Positions 23,316 through 32,407 are shown, numbered from the stretch's first letter. The stretch: DNA of 41,724 nt from Pseudomonadota bacterium (GCA_005797785.1 SYKL01000055.1:1-41724); one strand, 5' to 3'. Numbers and translations are program-made. The notes: a model not told the origin generated them from the sequence alone.

Positions 23316-25867
23316 CCTCCGCTTGGAAGGCGCGCGCACAGCGCGCCTTTGACGGACTCGACGATCGCGGACGGGCTAACGTCACCGGACTCGCGCTCGG
23401 AAGTGCACTTTACTTAGTGCATTTTGCCATATTCTCGTGGTGGTACATCGAAGACGCTGCGATCAGTTTTGCGTACGCGCGAAACATCGCCGATGGCGAA
23501 GGTTTTGTGGCGATGCCTGGCGCCGAATGGGTCGAAGGCTTCTCCAATCCCACCTGGACGCTCGCACTCGCTGGACTCGACTTCTTCGGTATTACGCCCT
23601 GGATCGCCGCAAAAATGCTCGGGGCCCTGTGCGGCTTAGCGACACTTCCGCTGGCCGTACGCTGGTTTCACGACATTCGTCCAGACGCGACTCCCAAAGA
23701 AACGGCCCTCGTTCCGTTGATCTTGGCGACCTCGCTGCAGTTCGTTCTTTGGAACGGTTCCGGCCTTGAAAATAGCTTCTTTGTTCTTTCGTTAACCGCC
23801 AGCGTGGTGGGACTGTGGGATCCTCGCCGGGTTTGGGTCTCCGGCCTCGCTGCGTCAGTCTTGGCGATCACCCGCCCGGAAGCGCCTTTGTACGTCGCCA
23901 TCATCGGGTTCACCGGGATGTGGTACCACCGACGAACGCTGATTCGCTGGGCGCTGCCATGGTTCATTGCACTCCTGGTGCCCTTTCTCGCCTGGCATGC
24001 CTGGCGATATCATGCTTTTGCTTGGCCTTTTCCAAACACCTACTATGCAAAACTTGCCGACGCTGAGAAGTTTGCACCGTTGGACTGGCAGAAAAAAGGT
24101 TGGAAGTACATTCGAAACTACGCTTTCTATTCCGGACATGGATTTCTGCTTCCGCTGTATGTCGCGGGGGCGGTTGGATTTCGGCGACCGACCCTTATTT
24201 ATGGAGCTATCGCCCTCGGCGGTTTGGCGACCGCGGCGCTTCTAGGCGTGGCACTGCCCGCAAATGGGCAAGCCAGCGCGATTTTGGCGACGCTTGCGCT
24301 CCTCGGAATCACTCTCGCGGCGCTCTACGAAAACCAGGGACCGCGATCACTGGCTTGGCTCCTCATGTTGACCGCAGGTTTCTTTGCCCTGTACTCCGGC
24401 GGAGACTGGATGAAGGGATACCGCTGGTTCTCGTTTGCTGCGGTTCCAGGCGCCGTGCTTCTGGCCGTGGGCATTGCCGAAATCACCCCCGTGTTTCAAC
24501 GCTGGCCGCGCATTCCACCGTTGATCGCGGGTGCACCCGTGGTTTTGGGTGTGATGAGCACCATCGGGTTCGTGAGCGCCCCCGAAACGATGCCGTACGA
24601 CGTGTACCGACGTGTGTTGTACATGGAGGGAGTAAAAGAACGTTTACACCTCGACCATGCCGCACTTCTCGACGTTGACATGGGCGCACACCTGTGGTGG
24701 TCGGACTTCGAAATTGTCGATCTGGCCGGCCTTGTCGACGTACCCATCGGTCACCACAAATGGCAGCACACTTTTATGCGTGAATATGCCTACCAAGAGC
24801 GAAATACCGAGTTCGCCCACGTTCACGGAAGCGCCCCGCGCAATTCGCTCAACAAATTGCCAGAATGGAAGCGGTACATCGAGATTTCGGCGTATCCGAT
24901 TTCACCAACGACTCTGCACGTCGGAAACCACATTCGAAAGGACCTGATCGTCCATCCCTGGACGGGTCCCACCGACAAGACGGCCCGCTTCCAAGGGAAT
25001 GTCGACCTGTTGGGATTGAACGTTCCAGCTGGCACGGCACCTGGCGAAGAATTGTATTTGGAGCTTGCGCTGCAGCGTCCCAACAAAGGGAAGGATTTTA
25101 GGGTTTGGGTGTTCCTCTCGAACGGAAAGGGCATGTCCGTTCACGAGCTCCCCCCGGCATACGATTGGGTTCTCCCGTCCAAATGGAAGGCGGACGAAAC
25201 CTGGGTTGGGAAGTACAGCCTTCCGATCCCTGCCGATTTTATCCCTGGTTCCTACGACCTTGGCATCGTCGTCGTCGGAACCGGCGCCCGAAGTGAGGTT
25301 TGGGCGGCCGTGGAGAGCTCTGGGACATCGGAGTATCCAGCGTTGATCCCAGGCGAAGTACGGTGGCCCGGCGCCGTCGAAGTTCAATCCCCTTCGGCGG
25401 CCGAACAAACAGCCGATCGCGAATTGGACGCCGCGCTTCAGAGTGCGTCCTCCGGCGACTGCCCGAGTGCCGAAGCTCGATGGGCAATTTCCCGCCGATG
25501 GCTGGGGCGCCACCACGCTTGGCAAACCTCGGCCCGCCAGCGCATCGACGACGCCCTTGCCGCTTGCTGGGCGTTGGATGCGGAGAACTCCGAAGATGTG
25601 GAGTCCATACGCAAGGCTCGCCGATACAACCACCAAAATCCCGAAACGTTGCGTGTCAGCGAACTGCTCGCGAACCGATGGGAAGCCGCAGGAAACGCCG
25701 CAACCACCGAAGATGCCCGATACACCGCATGGTCAAAAGCGTTGATCGCTGACCCTTCCCGCGCCTGGGTCCGCAAGCAGGCAGAACAAAGCCGCGATAT
25801 TCGGCTGGGGCTCTCGGCACAGAATCCAACCGAGGCCATCCCCGCTGGGGGAGGAGGTCCGGATTGA
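23312..25867 (+). CDS. GT-C fold membrane glycosyltransferase candidate (AftB-like), copy 2
   Basis: This is an 851-residue paralogue of the preceding gene. It shares WYIEDAAISFAYARN, VEGFSNPTW, NGSGLENSFF, AITRPE, the segment FAWPFPNTYYAK, GWKYIRN, YSGGDWMKGYRW, the 'GAHLWWSDFEIVDLAGLVD' module and the beta domain (VHELPPAYDWVLPSKWK). It lacks several middle helices and the charged C-terminal tail of copy 1. The ATG overlaps the stop of copy 1 and its stop overlaps the TTG of the cytochrome gene, so all three should be translated together. Tandem duplication followed by divergence is the simplest history. A heteromeric or sequential action of the two copies on one glycan is inference. Confidence 0.72.
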   Translation: MTSAWKARAQRAFDGLDDRGRANVTGLALGSALYLVHFAIFSWWYIEDAAISFAYARNIADGEGFVAMPGAEWVEGFSNPTWTLALAGLDFFGITPWIAAKMLGALCGLATLPLAVRWFHDIRPDATPKETALVPLILATSLQFVLWNGSGLENSFFVLSLTASVVGLWDPRRVWVSGLAASVLAITRPEAPLYVAIIGFTGMWYHRRTLIRWALPWFIALLVPFLAWHAWRYHAFAWPFPNTYYAKLADAEKFAPLDWQKKGWKYIRNYAFYSGHGFLLPLYVAGAVGFRRPTLIYGAIALGGLATAALLGVALPANGQASAILATLALLGITLAALYENQGPRSLAWLLMLTAGFFALYSGGDWMKGYRWFSFAAVPGAVLLAVGIAEITPVFQRWPRIPPLIAGAPVVLGVMSTIGFVSAPETMPYDVYRRVLYMEGVKERLHLDHAALLDVDMGAHLWWSDFEIVDLAGLVDVPIGHHKWQHTFMREYAYQERNTEFAHVHGSAPRNSLNKLPEWKRYIEISAYPISPTTLHVGNHIRKDLIVHPWTGPTDKTARFQGNVDLLGLNVPAGTAPGEELYLELALQRPNKGKDFRVWVFLSNGKGMSVHELPPAYDWVLPSKWKADETWVGKYSLPIPADFIPGSYDLGIVVVGTGARSEVWAAVESSGTSEYPALIPGEVRWPGAVEVQSPSAAEQTADRELDAALQSASSGDCPSAEARWAISRRWLGRHHAWQTSARQRIDDALAACWALDAENSEDVESIRKARRYNHQNPETLRVSELLANRWEAAGNAATTEDARYTAWSKALIADPSRAWVRKQAEQSRDIRLGLSAQNPTEAIPAGGGGPD

Positions 25868-27252
25868 AACGCGCCCGTTCGCTCGCAATCGTTGCGGCTT
25901 TTTTCGCCGTTTCCGCTCTGGCCACTCCGTCCGATCCCCGAGGTTGGTCGCCGGGAACGCCAGCGGCGAACAGCGCACGCGTGTTGGAGCCGCTCGCTCA
26001 GGAAGTAACACTTGAGTTTCCAAGCCGCTTTCAGAAGTTGATCACCGGGCCCACGGTGATCGTCTACTTCTCGCCGACCTGCCCGCATTGCCAAGCGGTG
26101 GCGCCCGAAATCAACGCATTGTCCAAACGTCTGGGCGAGAGCGCCACCGTCATCGGCGTGTCCACCGGCGGACAGTCGGCGGTCGCCATGAAAGAGTTCG
26201 TCTCGGAATACCGAGTTCCTTACAAGGTGATCCACGACACCGATGGAGAGATCGCTGCGACTCTCGGCGTCGACTCCACTCCTTCGGTCATGCTGGTGGT
26301 TCCCGACGGCGAAAAAGTCAAGGTAGCTGACTATTGGTACCCCTATCGCCACGGTTTTGACACGCTTGTAGAAATGCGCGCCCTGGAAAACCCCTGGGAG
26401 GCCTTTCGCCCGGGCGAGTTTCACGGGGATGGAGCCTGCGCCACCTGTCATCTTAGCGAAGCTTCTTCCGCACTTCTCACCCACCACTCCATCGCTTGGG
26501 CCACCCTGGTCGAGAAAGAAGAAGATCAAAACCCCGCTTGCACCAATTGCCATGTCACCGGCGCGGGTCAGCCGACCGGTTGGGATGGATCGGAGGGGTC
26601 GCACCTGGTGAATGTCGGCTGCGAAGCTTGCCATGGACCCGGCGGCCCGCACGATGGCGCCCGCCTCGACCCCCGCACGACCTGCAGCGGGTGTCACGAT
26701 GAAAAGCACAGTATCGCGTTCTCAGTGGAAAAGGGGCTCCCCAAAATCGACCACTACCGCGCGGATGCCATGGACGACAACGCCTTTTTTGAGGAGCGCC
26801 GCAAGCTCGCCAACGGAGAAGTGCCAAGGGATTTGCTCGCCTTTTCCGAGGGAACCAATGTCGGATCCGCCGCCTGCGTAGGTTGCCATTCCGAAGAGCA
26901 CGGCGCCTGGGAAGCTTCTCCCCACGCCAAAGCCATGGCGCGGCTCGACGCCACCCAAAGCCAAGATCCCACCTGCGTTCGTTGCCACGCCACCGCGGAG
27001 CGATCAGGTCCACCCCCCGCCACGGTTGCCGAATTTCATACCTCGGAAAGCGTAGGTTGCGAGTCCTGCCACGGACCCGGCGAAGCGCACGTGAAGGCCG
27101 GCGGCGGCAAAGGCAACATCGAAGGACTCGGCGAAGATTGCCCCGTTTGCGTACTAGAAGCGGTGTGCACCTCCTGCCACACGCCGCAGTGGGACCCGAA
27201 TTGGGAGCTTGAACCCATGCTTGAAAAGATCAAGCACGGAAAGAAACCCTAG
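25864..27252 (+). CDS. Thioredoxin-like domain fused to an octaheme cytochrome c
   Basis: This exported protein of 462 residues has an N-terminal signal peptide (SLAIVAAFFAVSALA). A thioredoxin-fold domain (about 40-160) carries an active-site motif CPHC (residues about 73-76, in YFSPTCPHCQA) and the cis-Pro loop STPSVML. From about residue 190 eight CxxCH heme motifs appear: CATCH, CTNCH, CEACH, CSGCH, CVGCH, CVRCH, CESCH and CTSCH. The spacing and CEACHGPG/CESCHGPG pairs resemble cytochrome c554-type multiheme proteins. A ninth site is degenerate, CPVCV. The start is TTG at 25864, preceded by GGAGGTCC and overlapping the GT-C copy 2 stop. A periplasmic thiol-heme redox role is likely; its link to glycan transfer is unexplained. 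Confidence 0.85.
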   Translation: MKRARSLAIVAAFFAVSALATPSDPRGWSPGTPAANSARVLEPLAQEVTLEFPSRFQKLITGPTVIVYFSPTCPHCQAVAPEINALSKRLGESATVIGVSTGGQSAVAMKEFVSEYRVPYKVIHDTDGEIAATLGVDSTPSVMLVVPDGEKVKVADYWYPYRHGFDTLVEMRALENPWEAFRPGEFHGDGACATCHLSEASSALLTHHSIAWATLVEKEEDQNPACTNCHVTGAGQPTGWDGSEGSHLVNVGCEACHGPGGPHDGARLDPRTTCSGCHDEKHSIAFSVEKGLPKIDHYRADAMDDNAFFEERRKLANGEVPRDLLAFSEGTNVGSAACVGCHSEEHGAWEASPHAKAMARLDATQSQDPTCVRCHATAERSGPPPATVAEFHTSESVGCESCHGPGEAHVKAGGGKGNIEGLGEDCPVCVLEAVCTSCHTPQWDPNWELEPMLEKIKHGKKP

Positions 27253-28298
27253 GGCAGGGCATCCGCCGATGGTAAATCGCTTGTCGATTTTTCTGGCAAC
27301 TGCCTCTTCAAAAACTCCGCCACCAACGGGAAGACTTCGCTGGAAGCGGTGCGGCCGACCACCGGATCGATGTGTCCATAGTCGTACGAAAAGCCATTCG
27401 CTCTGCTCAATTTCACGTATTCACAGTTCGTAAATACCGAGCACGCATAGGCGACGTTCGGCTCCGCAGCGACGCGATCCTTCTCTGCGCCGATCACCAA
27501 GATGGGAACATCGGAGGGAGCAATCCATGCGTCGCCGTTTTCCTCAACAACTTCACCGGCTTTCAGCCACTGCACCACCTGTTGCGCCGTGGGTTTGGTT
27601 AGGTCAATCAGGGAGGTGCGGGCCATGCCCTTCACCATCGGTCCGTCCATGTTTTCCAGATTCGCCAACTGCGTAAACACAGGGTTTGTCTTTCCTAATG
27701 GCGCCACCATCTTCGCCATGGCCTGAGCGTGGAATCGGCCGCGCCCTCCCACGGCCCAACCCGAGCCCCGAATCATCTTGTGCAAACCGCCTAAATGCTG
27801 AAGGGTCGCTGGCGAGCAGATCGCGACTCCGGCCGTGATCTTTTCGGGATAGTCGCGCATGGCTGTATAAAGGAGCATTCCTCCCATGGAATGCCCCACC
27901 CAATATAGCTGCTTCTCGCCGGTCGCCGCTAAGACGGTGTCGACGATCGCCGGCATGTCGTCCTTGGCATGATCATCGAAGTTAAACCCTCCCAAAGCGC
28001 CTTTGGACGGAGGATAGCTGCCCGGATCCCCCCTCAACTCCGGCACCCATACATCCCAGCCCCGCTCCTGAAGATACCAGGCCAACGAGACTTCTTCGCG
28101 GTAGTCGAAATTGTAGTGGTTGGCACCCATGCCATGCACCAACAGAACCGGCGGCCCATCACCTGGATAATGACGGATCTCCGCCGCCCATTCGTCTTGG
28201 GTCTCGTAACGAACGATCTCTGCGGGCACCATTGTTGGCGGCAATGCGTGCGCACACGCATTCAACGCCAGGAATCCCACCAGCCATCCTTTGTTCAT
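27249..28298 (-). CDS. Alpha/beta-hydrolase lipoprotein
   Basis: This 349-residue lipoprotein has a signal peptide ending in LNAC. It is followed by an alpha/beta-hydrolase fold: LLVHGMGANHYNFD supplies the oxyanion-hole region, GHSMGGM the nucleophile Ser, GAEKDRVA the probable Asp and YDYGHIDPV the His. The likely reaction is hydrolysis of an ester or lactone, but the substrate is unknown. The ATG at 28298 was chosen because GTAGGAGG precedes it and it starts the signal peptide; the ORF track runs further upstream. It lies 8 bases after the MIO-less lyase stop in the same operon. Its stop is interlocked with that of the convergent cytochrome gene (CTAG). Confidence 0.85.
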   Translation of the reverse strand: MNKGWLVGFLALNACAHALPPTMVPAEIVRYETQDEWAAEIRHYPGDGPPVLLVHGMGANHYNFDYREEVSLAWYLQERGWDVWVPELRGDPGSYPPSKGALGGFNFDDHAKDDMPAIVDTVLAATGEKQLYWVGHSMGGMLLYTAMRDYPEKITAGVAICSPATLQHLGGLHKMIRGSGWAVGGRGRFHAQAMAKMVAPLGKTNPVFTQLANLENMDGPMVKGMARTSLIDLTKPTAQQVVQWLKAGEVVEENGDAWIAPSDVPILVIGAEKDRVAAEPNVAYACSVFTNCEYVKLSRANGFSYDYGHIDPVVGRTASSEVFPLVAEFLKRQLPEKSTSDLPSADALP

Positions 28299-28306
28299 CC
28301 GACCTC

Positions 28307-29731
28307 CTACGAAAATACTCCGCCGCGCACCGCCGTTCCCAACGCTTTCAAATCCGGATGAAGCACGCGATCCTCGGTCCAACGGCGGACCAACGACCGA
28401 ACCCTGGCGTGCGTCAGCATCGAATCTCTCGACGCTTGCTTACCTTCGTCCATATGAAATTCGAGACCTTGAGACGCGCACATCAGCTCGATCGCGAGCA
28501 CATCGGCGAGGGTCTCAGTGCAATCCCAGGCTGTGCGTCCCGCGATTGGCCCCATCGAAGCGTGGTCTTCGCGGTGCTGTACCGACGGAATCGAATCCAC
28601 CGACGCCGGGTGGGACAGACCCTTCATCTCGCTCACCAGGGATGCCGTGGTGTACTGTGCCAGCATCAACCCGCTGTTTAGGCCGGTACTCGGTACCAGA
28701 AAGGAAGGAAGCCCTGAAAGCTGACCATACGTCAAACGAAAGGTTCGTCGCTCGGAAATCGACGCCACCTGCGTCAACGCGATCTTCAGCTGATCCATCG
28801 CCATCGCAGCAGCAGCGCTATGGAAATTTCCCGCTTCGACCGTCCGATCGCCGAACATCAATGGGTTATCGACCGCCGCGTTAAGCTCACGTTCCACCAC
28901 GGTTTCCACGAATTCGAGCACTTCCCAAGCAGCGCCCAACACCGCCGGCGCACAACGGATGGAAAATGGATCGGGCGTTCGTCCCTCATAGCAAAGTTCA
29001 GACCCAGACAATCTAAGACGCAATCGCTCCGCGACAGCGATCGGACCTGGATGGCGGCGTTCCTGCATCGCTTCCGCATCCAGGCAGCGTAGATCGGCGC
29101 GCACCACCTCAAACGTGAGCGCACAAGCGGCTTCTGCCGCCTCCAACAGTCTTCGAGAACGAGCAACGACCAATCCGGCCCATGCTGCGGTGAGCGAGTC
29201 ACCATTCACAAGGGCTAAGGCTTCTTTTTCCGTGACTTCGACCGCCCGCACTTCGGAGGCAACCGGTCCGCTGTCGCCCCAAACCCTGCCGCCCAAGCCA
29301 CAAAGGACCTGTGCCACGTGGGCGAGCGTCGGCGATCCCGCCGTGCCAACCGACCCTTGCGACGGGATCCAGGGGAGAGGCCCATCCAACAGCTGAAGGA
29401 GAGCATCCGCAATCTCCGGGCGAACTCCACTAAAGCCGCACGCCAACACGTTGACCCGAGCGGCAATCAGCGCACGCACCATCGGCTGCGCCAAAGGGGG
29501 CCCTACCCCGGCGCAATGCCCAAGGATGAATCGACGCACACGCTCCGCGGGCTCGGCAGGAGGCTCACCTCCAACCAACCAACTCCACTTTTGCGCTAAC
29601 CAATCCCCTGTTCGAACGCCGGCGGCCATTCGAGCGCGCGCCGTGGCATCCAACACCGGGCGTGCACCTTCGGCGATCGCCGTCAATTGTCGAGGCGTCA
29701 ACGACCTCCCATCCAGGCGGATGTCAGACAT
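28307..29731 (-). CDS. HAL/PAL-family lyase paralogue lacking the MIO serine (probable pseudoenzyme)
   Basis: This 474-residue protein clearly belongs to the histidine/phenylalanine ammonia-lyase family: GHCAGVGPPL, FSIRCAPAVLGA, ELNAAVDNPLM, GNFHSAAAAMAMDQL and SVDSIPSVQHREDHASM are all present. Yet the tripeptide that cyclises to the MIO prosthetic group, normally Ala-Ser-Gly, is Thr-Ala-Gly here (GSVGTAGSPTLAH). The essential N-terminal YGxNTGxG tyrosine loop is also missing. It therefore cannot make MIO by the known route. The ATG lies 8 bases inside the 3' end of the intact lyase gene, so both are co-translated. Because the family is tetrameric with active sites built from three chains, it might assemble with the intact lyase. 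It shows no frameshift. Confidence 0.82.
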   Translation of the reverse strand: MSDIRLDGRSLTPRQLTAIAEGARPVLDATARARMAAGVRTGDWLAQKWSWLVGGEPPAEPAERVRRFILGHCAGVGPPLAQPMVRALIAARVNVLACGFSGVRPEIADALLQLLDGPLPWIPSQGSVGTAGSPTLAHVAQVLCGLGGRVWGDSGPVASEVRAVEVTEKEALALVNGDSLTAAWAGLVVARSRRLLEAAEAACALTFEVVRADLRCLDAEAMQERRHPGPIAVAERLRLRLSGSELCYEGRTPDPFSIRCAPAVLGAAWEVLEFVETVVERELNAAVDNPLMFGDRTVEAGNFHSAAAAMAMDQLKIALTQVASISERRTFRLTYGQLSGLPSFLVPSTGLNSGLMLAQYTTASLVSEMKGLSHPASVDSIPSVQHREDHASMGPIAGRTAWDCTETLADVLAIELMCASQGLEFHMDEGKQASRDSMLTHARVRSLVRRWTEDRVLHPDLKALGTAVRGGVFS

Positions 29732-31334
29732 CCATCACCCCCGCCAATGCGCCAACCGCGGATTGCACCGCTTCTATCAGTAGTCCATCGCGGATGGCCT
29801 CCGCCAAACCTTCCATGTCCTCCGACGGAGTGAGCGCGCCACGCCCCCCTAGAATGCGTTCGACGGCTTCCAGGGCCGCGGCCGTGCCCTCGCCGAGCCG
29901 CACATCGACGTCCTGTCGTTGGCGCCACCAGAGGCCCCCAGCGGCACAGAACAGCTCAATCGCTACCACGCGGGTCGCATTGGCCACGACTTCGCGCGCG
30001 CGTCGGGCCGCGGTGGTCGCCATCGCCACGTGGTCCTCTTGGTCTTCGCACGTCGGAATGGAGTCAACCGATGCCGGCCAAGCAAGGGCTTTATTTTCGC
30101 TTACCAACGCCGCGGCTGTCGCCTGCGGAATCATCGCCCCCATGCCCGCCGCGTCTTTCTCCACCAACAACGCAGGTAATCGCGCAGAAAGGTTGCCAGT
30201 GGTCAAGCGAAACAATCGACGCTCGGACAGATTTGCCAACTCCGCCACCGCCAATTTGAGATGGTCGGAGGCCATACCCACGGGCTCACCATGGAACAAT
30301 CCGCCAGAAAACGCCTTATTGGCGTCCTCGACGTCCAACAGAATCAGCGGATTGTCCGTCGCCGCATTGATCTCGATGCGCGCCTGATTTCCGGCAAACC
30401 GGATCCCATCCCGAACTGCACCTAAAATCTGTGGTGTACAACGCAGGGAATAGGCGTCCTGCACCTTTCCCGGCAAAGAATCCACCAAGTTTGAGCCCTG
30501 AATCAACCGCCGCAGATTGGCCGCGCATGCGATCGCTCCTGGATACGGTCGAAGCTCCTGAATCGCAGGATGCAACGCACGGCTCACCCCCCGCAGCGCC
30601 TCCCAAGTCATGCCGGCAGCAATTTCTGCCGCAAGAACCAACCGTTCCGCGTCGTACACCGCCAGTGCCAGCATCGCCGTCGACGCCTGGGCGCCATTCG
30701 TGATCGCCAAGCCCTCCTTCGGGCCCGGGATCAACCTCGGAATTCCGGCACGCGCCATCGCCTCGGCGCCGGTCAGGCGCTCGCCCCCAAACCACGCATG
30801 CCCCGAAAACTCCGGTTCTTCGCCCTCCGGACCCCGAAACATCACTAAGCCGAGGTGGGACAATGGAGCCAAATCGCCCGAAGAACCACACGAACCCTGA
30901 GAAGGAACTTCGGGGGTGACGCCTTTTTCCAGCATCCGGCACAGGGTGTCCACCAGAGCCGGCCGGCAACCCGAAGCCCCCTTTGCAAGTGCATTCGCAC
31001 GGAGCAGCATCATGGCCCGCACCACTTCCGCTGGAAACGCCGGCCCCACCCCGGCCGCGTGGCTGCGAATCAAATTCAGCGACAAACGCGAGATGTCCTT
31101 GGCATCGATCTTGACCCGCGCCAACGAGCCATAGCCGGTGTTCACCCCATAGACGGGCAGCGATTCCCCTTGTTCGTCCCGCAGCATGCCTTCAGCAGCG
31201 GAACGAACCCATGCCTCGCTCGCGTTCATCCGCTCGCGAGCGCGATCATCCAAACGCACAACGGCCGATGCCCGAGCGACGCTCGCCACCTGCGAAAGAT
31301 CCAAGGACTGGCCATCGAGCCGAAGTTCGGTCAT
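29724..31334 (-). CDS. hutH: Histidine/aromatic amino acid ammonia-lyase
   Basis: This 536-residue MIO-dependent lyase eliminates ammonia from histidine, or possibly an aromatic amino acid. The catalytic Tyr loop is intact (PVYGVNTGYGSL), the MIO site is Ser-Ser-Gly in GSCGSSGDLAPLSH, and QDAYSLRCTPQILGA, EINAATDNPLI and SVDSIPTCEDQEDHVAM match the HutH pattern. The His in RSHAAGVG is seen in histidine and tyrosine lyases rather than phenylalanine lyases. No hutU, hutI or hutG lies in the window, so a histidine-degradation role is not proven by context. The ATG at 31334 has GGAG close upstream. It heads a three-gene operon with the MIO-less paralogue and the hydrolase. Confidence 0.85.
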   Translation of the reverse strand: MTELRLDGQSLDLSQVASVARASAVVRLDDRARERMNASEAWVRSAAEGMLRDEQGESLPVYGVNTGYGSLARVKIDAKDISRLSLNLIRSHAAGVGPAFPAEVVRAMMLLRANALAKGASGCRPALVDTLCRMLEKGVTPEVPSQGSCGSSGDLAPLSHLGLVMFRGPEGEEPEFSGHAWFGGERLTGAEAMARAGIPRLIPGPKEGLAITNGAQASTAMLALAVYDAERLVLAAEIAAGMTWEALRGVSRALHPAIQELRPYPGAIACAANLRRLIQGSNLVDSLPGKVQDAYSLRCTPQILGAVRDGIRFAGNQARIEINAATDNPLILLDVEDANKAFSGGLFHGEPVGMASDHLKLAVAELANLSERRLFRLTTGNLSARLPALLVEKDAAGMGAMIPQATAAALVSENKALAWPASVDSIPTCEDQEDHVAMATTAARRAREVVANATRVVAIELFCAAGGLWWRQRQDVDVRLGEGTAAALEAVERILGGRGALTPSEDMEGLAEAIRDGLLIEAVQSAVGALAGVMDV

Positions 31335-31384
31335 TCTCCAGGCGTAACTCCCCGGCGCCGGAGCGTCCTGGCGATCCCGGAATC

Positions 31385-31398
31385 CACCGTGTACGGTG
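31385..31398. promoter_or_regulatory. Inverted repeat between divergent hutH and NHL-protein genes
   Basis: CACCGT-GT-ACGGTG lies in the 80-base divergent space and could be an operator for either gene. No clear -35/-10 or -24/-12 element is visible around it. Confidence 0.35.
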
Positions 31399-31414
31399 TC
31401 CGCGTGGAGACAAC

Positions 31415-32407
31415 GTGTGGTCCCTCCTGTGGTTCTTTTTGGCGTGCACGCCCAAATGCAAGGAGGGAATGGTCTGTCCCATGATCGGCACCGGAATCGC
31501 CGGCTTCAACGGTGACCGTCTCGACGCACTGGAGTCCGATCTCTACCTTCCTACTTCCATTTATAAGTCAGACGATGGACGTTTTGCGGTTGTCGACTAC
31601 AACAACTACCGGATTCGTCGGTTGGAGGAAGACCATTCGTTGACCACCCTCGCCGGAAACGGTCAGCACGCCTATGCCACCCCTGGGGTTCCCCCTCTCG
31701 AAACTGCATTTGAAAACCCCATTGCGGCAGTGGTGGGCCCGGACGGATTCACCTACATCGCCGCCGAACACGAAGGTCGAGTGCTTCGTTTCAAAGAAGG
31801 TGAACCACTTGAGGTCGCCGCCGGAACCGGTACTCTTGGTCTTTCCGGTGATGGAGGGGCGGCCCTTTCCGCCGAGCTCACCGATCCGACCGGACTCGCA
31901 TTTATCGGCGATGACCTCTATGTTTCGGACCGTTCCACGGCGACGGTGCGCCGAATCTCGAACGGCGAGATCTTCGCGGCGGCCGGCGGCGGAGAGACTC
32001 CAGAAGGAACACCAGGACGCCTGGATCAGCCCCGTCAGATCGCCGCGATCGATGGCGAGATCTGGATCGCCGACACCGGCCAACACCGAATCGCCGTGCT
32101 GAATCCCGAAACCAGCGAGCTTCGCACCGAAATCGCCGAAGGCCTCGATCAACCGTTCGCGATCGCGGAAGGCCCCCAAGGGGAAATCTTCATCGCCGAC
32201 GCCGGGGGCCACACCATCTACCGGTGGAAAGACGGCGAACTTCGCGCCATCCTGGGCAACGGCTCTCCAGGCTTGCCCCTGGAAAAGCCACAAAAGAGCG
32301 ATGCAACCCCGCTCACCTACCCCGCCGGCTTGCTTTGGGACGACGACACCGGTCTGTGGATCGCCAATATGCTAGGCAATCAGATACTTCTGTGGAAGCC
32401 CGAGTAG
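31415..32407 (+). CDS. NHL-repeat lipoprotein
   Basis: This is a 330-residue exported lipoprotein with a short signal peptide ending in FLAC. The rest is a beta-propeller of NHL-type repeats, seen in the recurring patterns IGTGIAGFNGD...ALESDLYLPTSI, VVDYNNYRIRRL, FAIAEGPQGEIFIADAGGHTIYRW and WIADTGQHRIAVL. Such propellers bind proteins or other ligands outside the cell. The GTG at 31415 has GGAG 7 bases upstream and gives the lipobox; the ORF-track start at 31211 lies inside hutH. The methyltransferase gene follows 8 bases later, so the two form an operon. Function beyond binding is unknown. Confidence 0.85.
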   Translation: MWSLLWFFLACTPKCKEGMVCPMIGTGIAGFNGDRLDALESDLYLPTSIYKSDDGRFAVVDYNNYRIRRLEEDHSLTTLAGNGQHAYATPGVPPLETAFENPIAAVVGPDGFTYIAAEHEGRVLRFKEGEPLEVAAGTGTLGLSGDGGAALSAELTDPTGLAFIGDDLYVSDRSTATVRRISNGEIFAAAGGGETPEGTPGRLDQPRQIAAIDGEIWIADTGQHRIAVLNPETSELRTEIAEGLDQPFAIAEGPQGEIFIADAGGHTIYRWKDGELRAILGNGSPGLPLEKPQKSDATPLTYPAGLLWDDDTGLWIANMLGNQILLWKPE

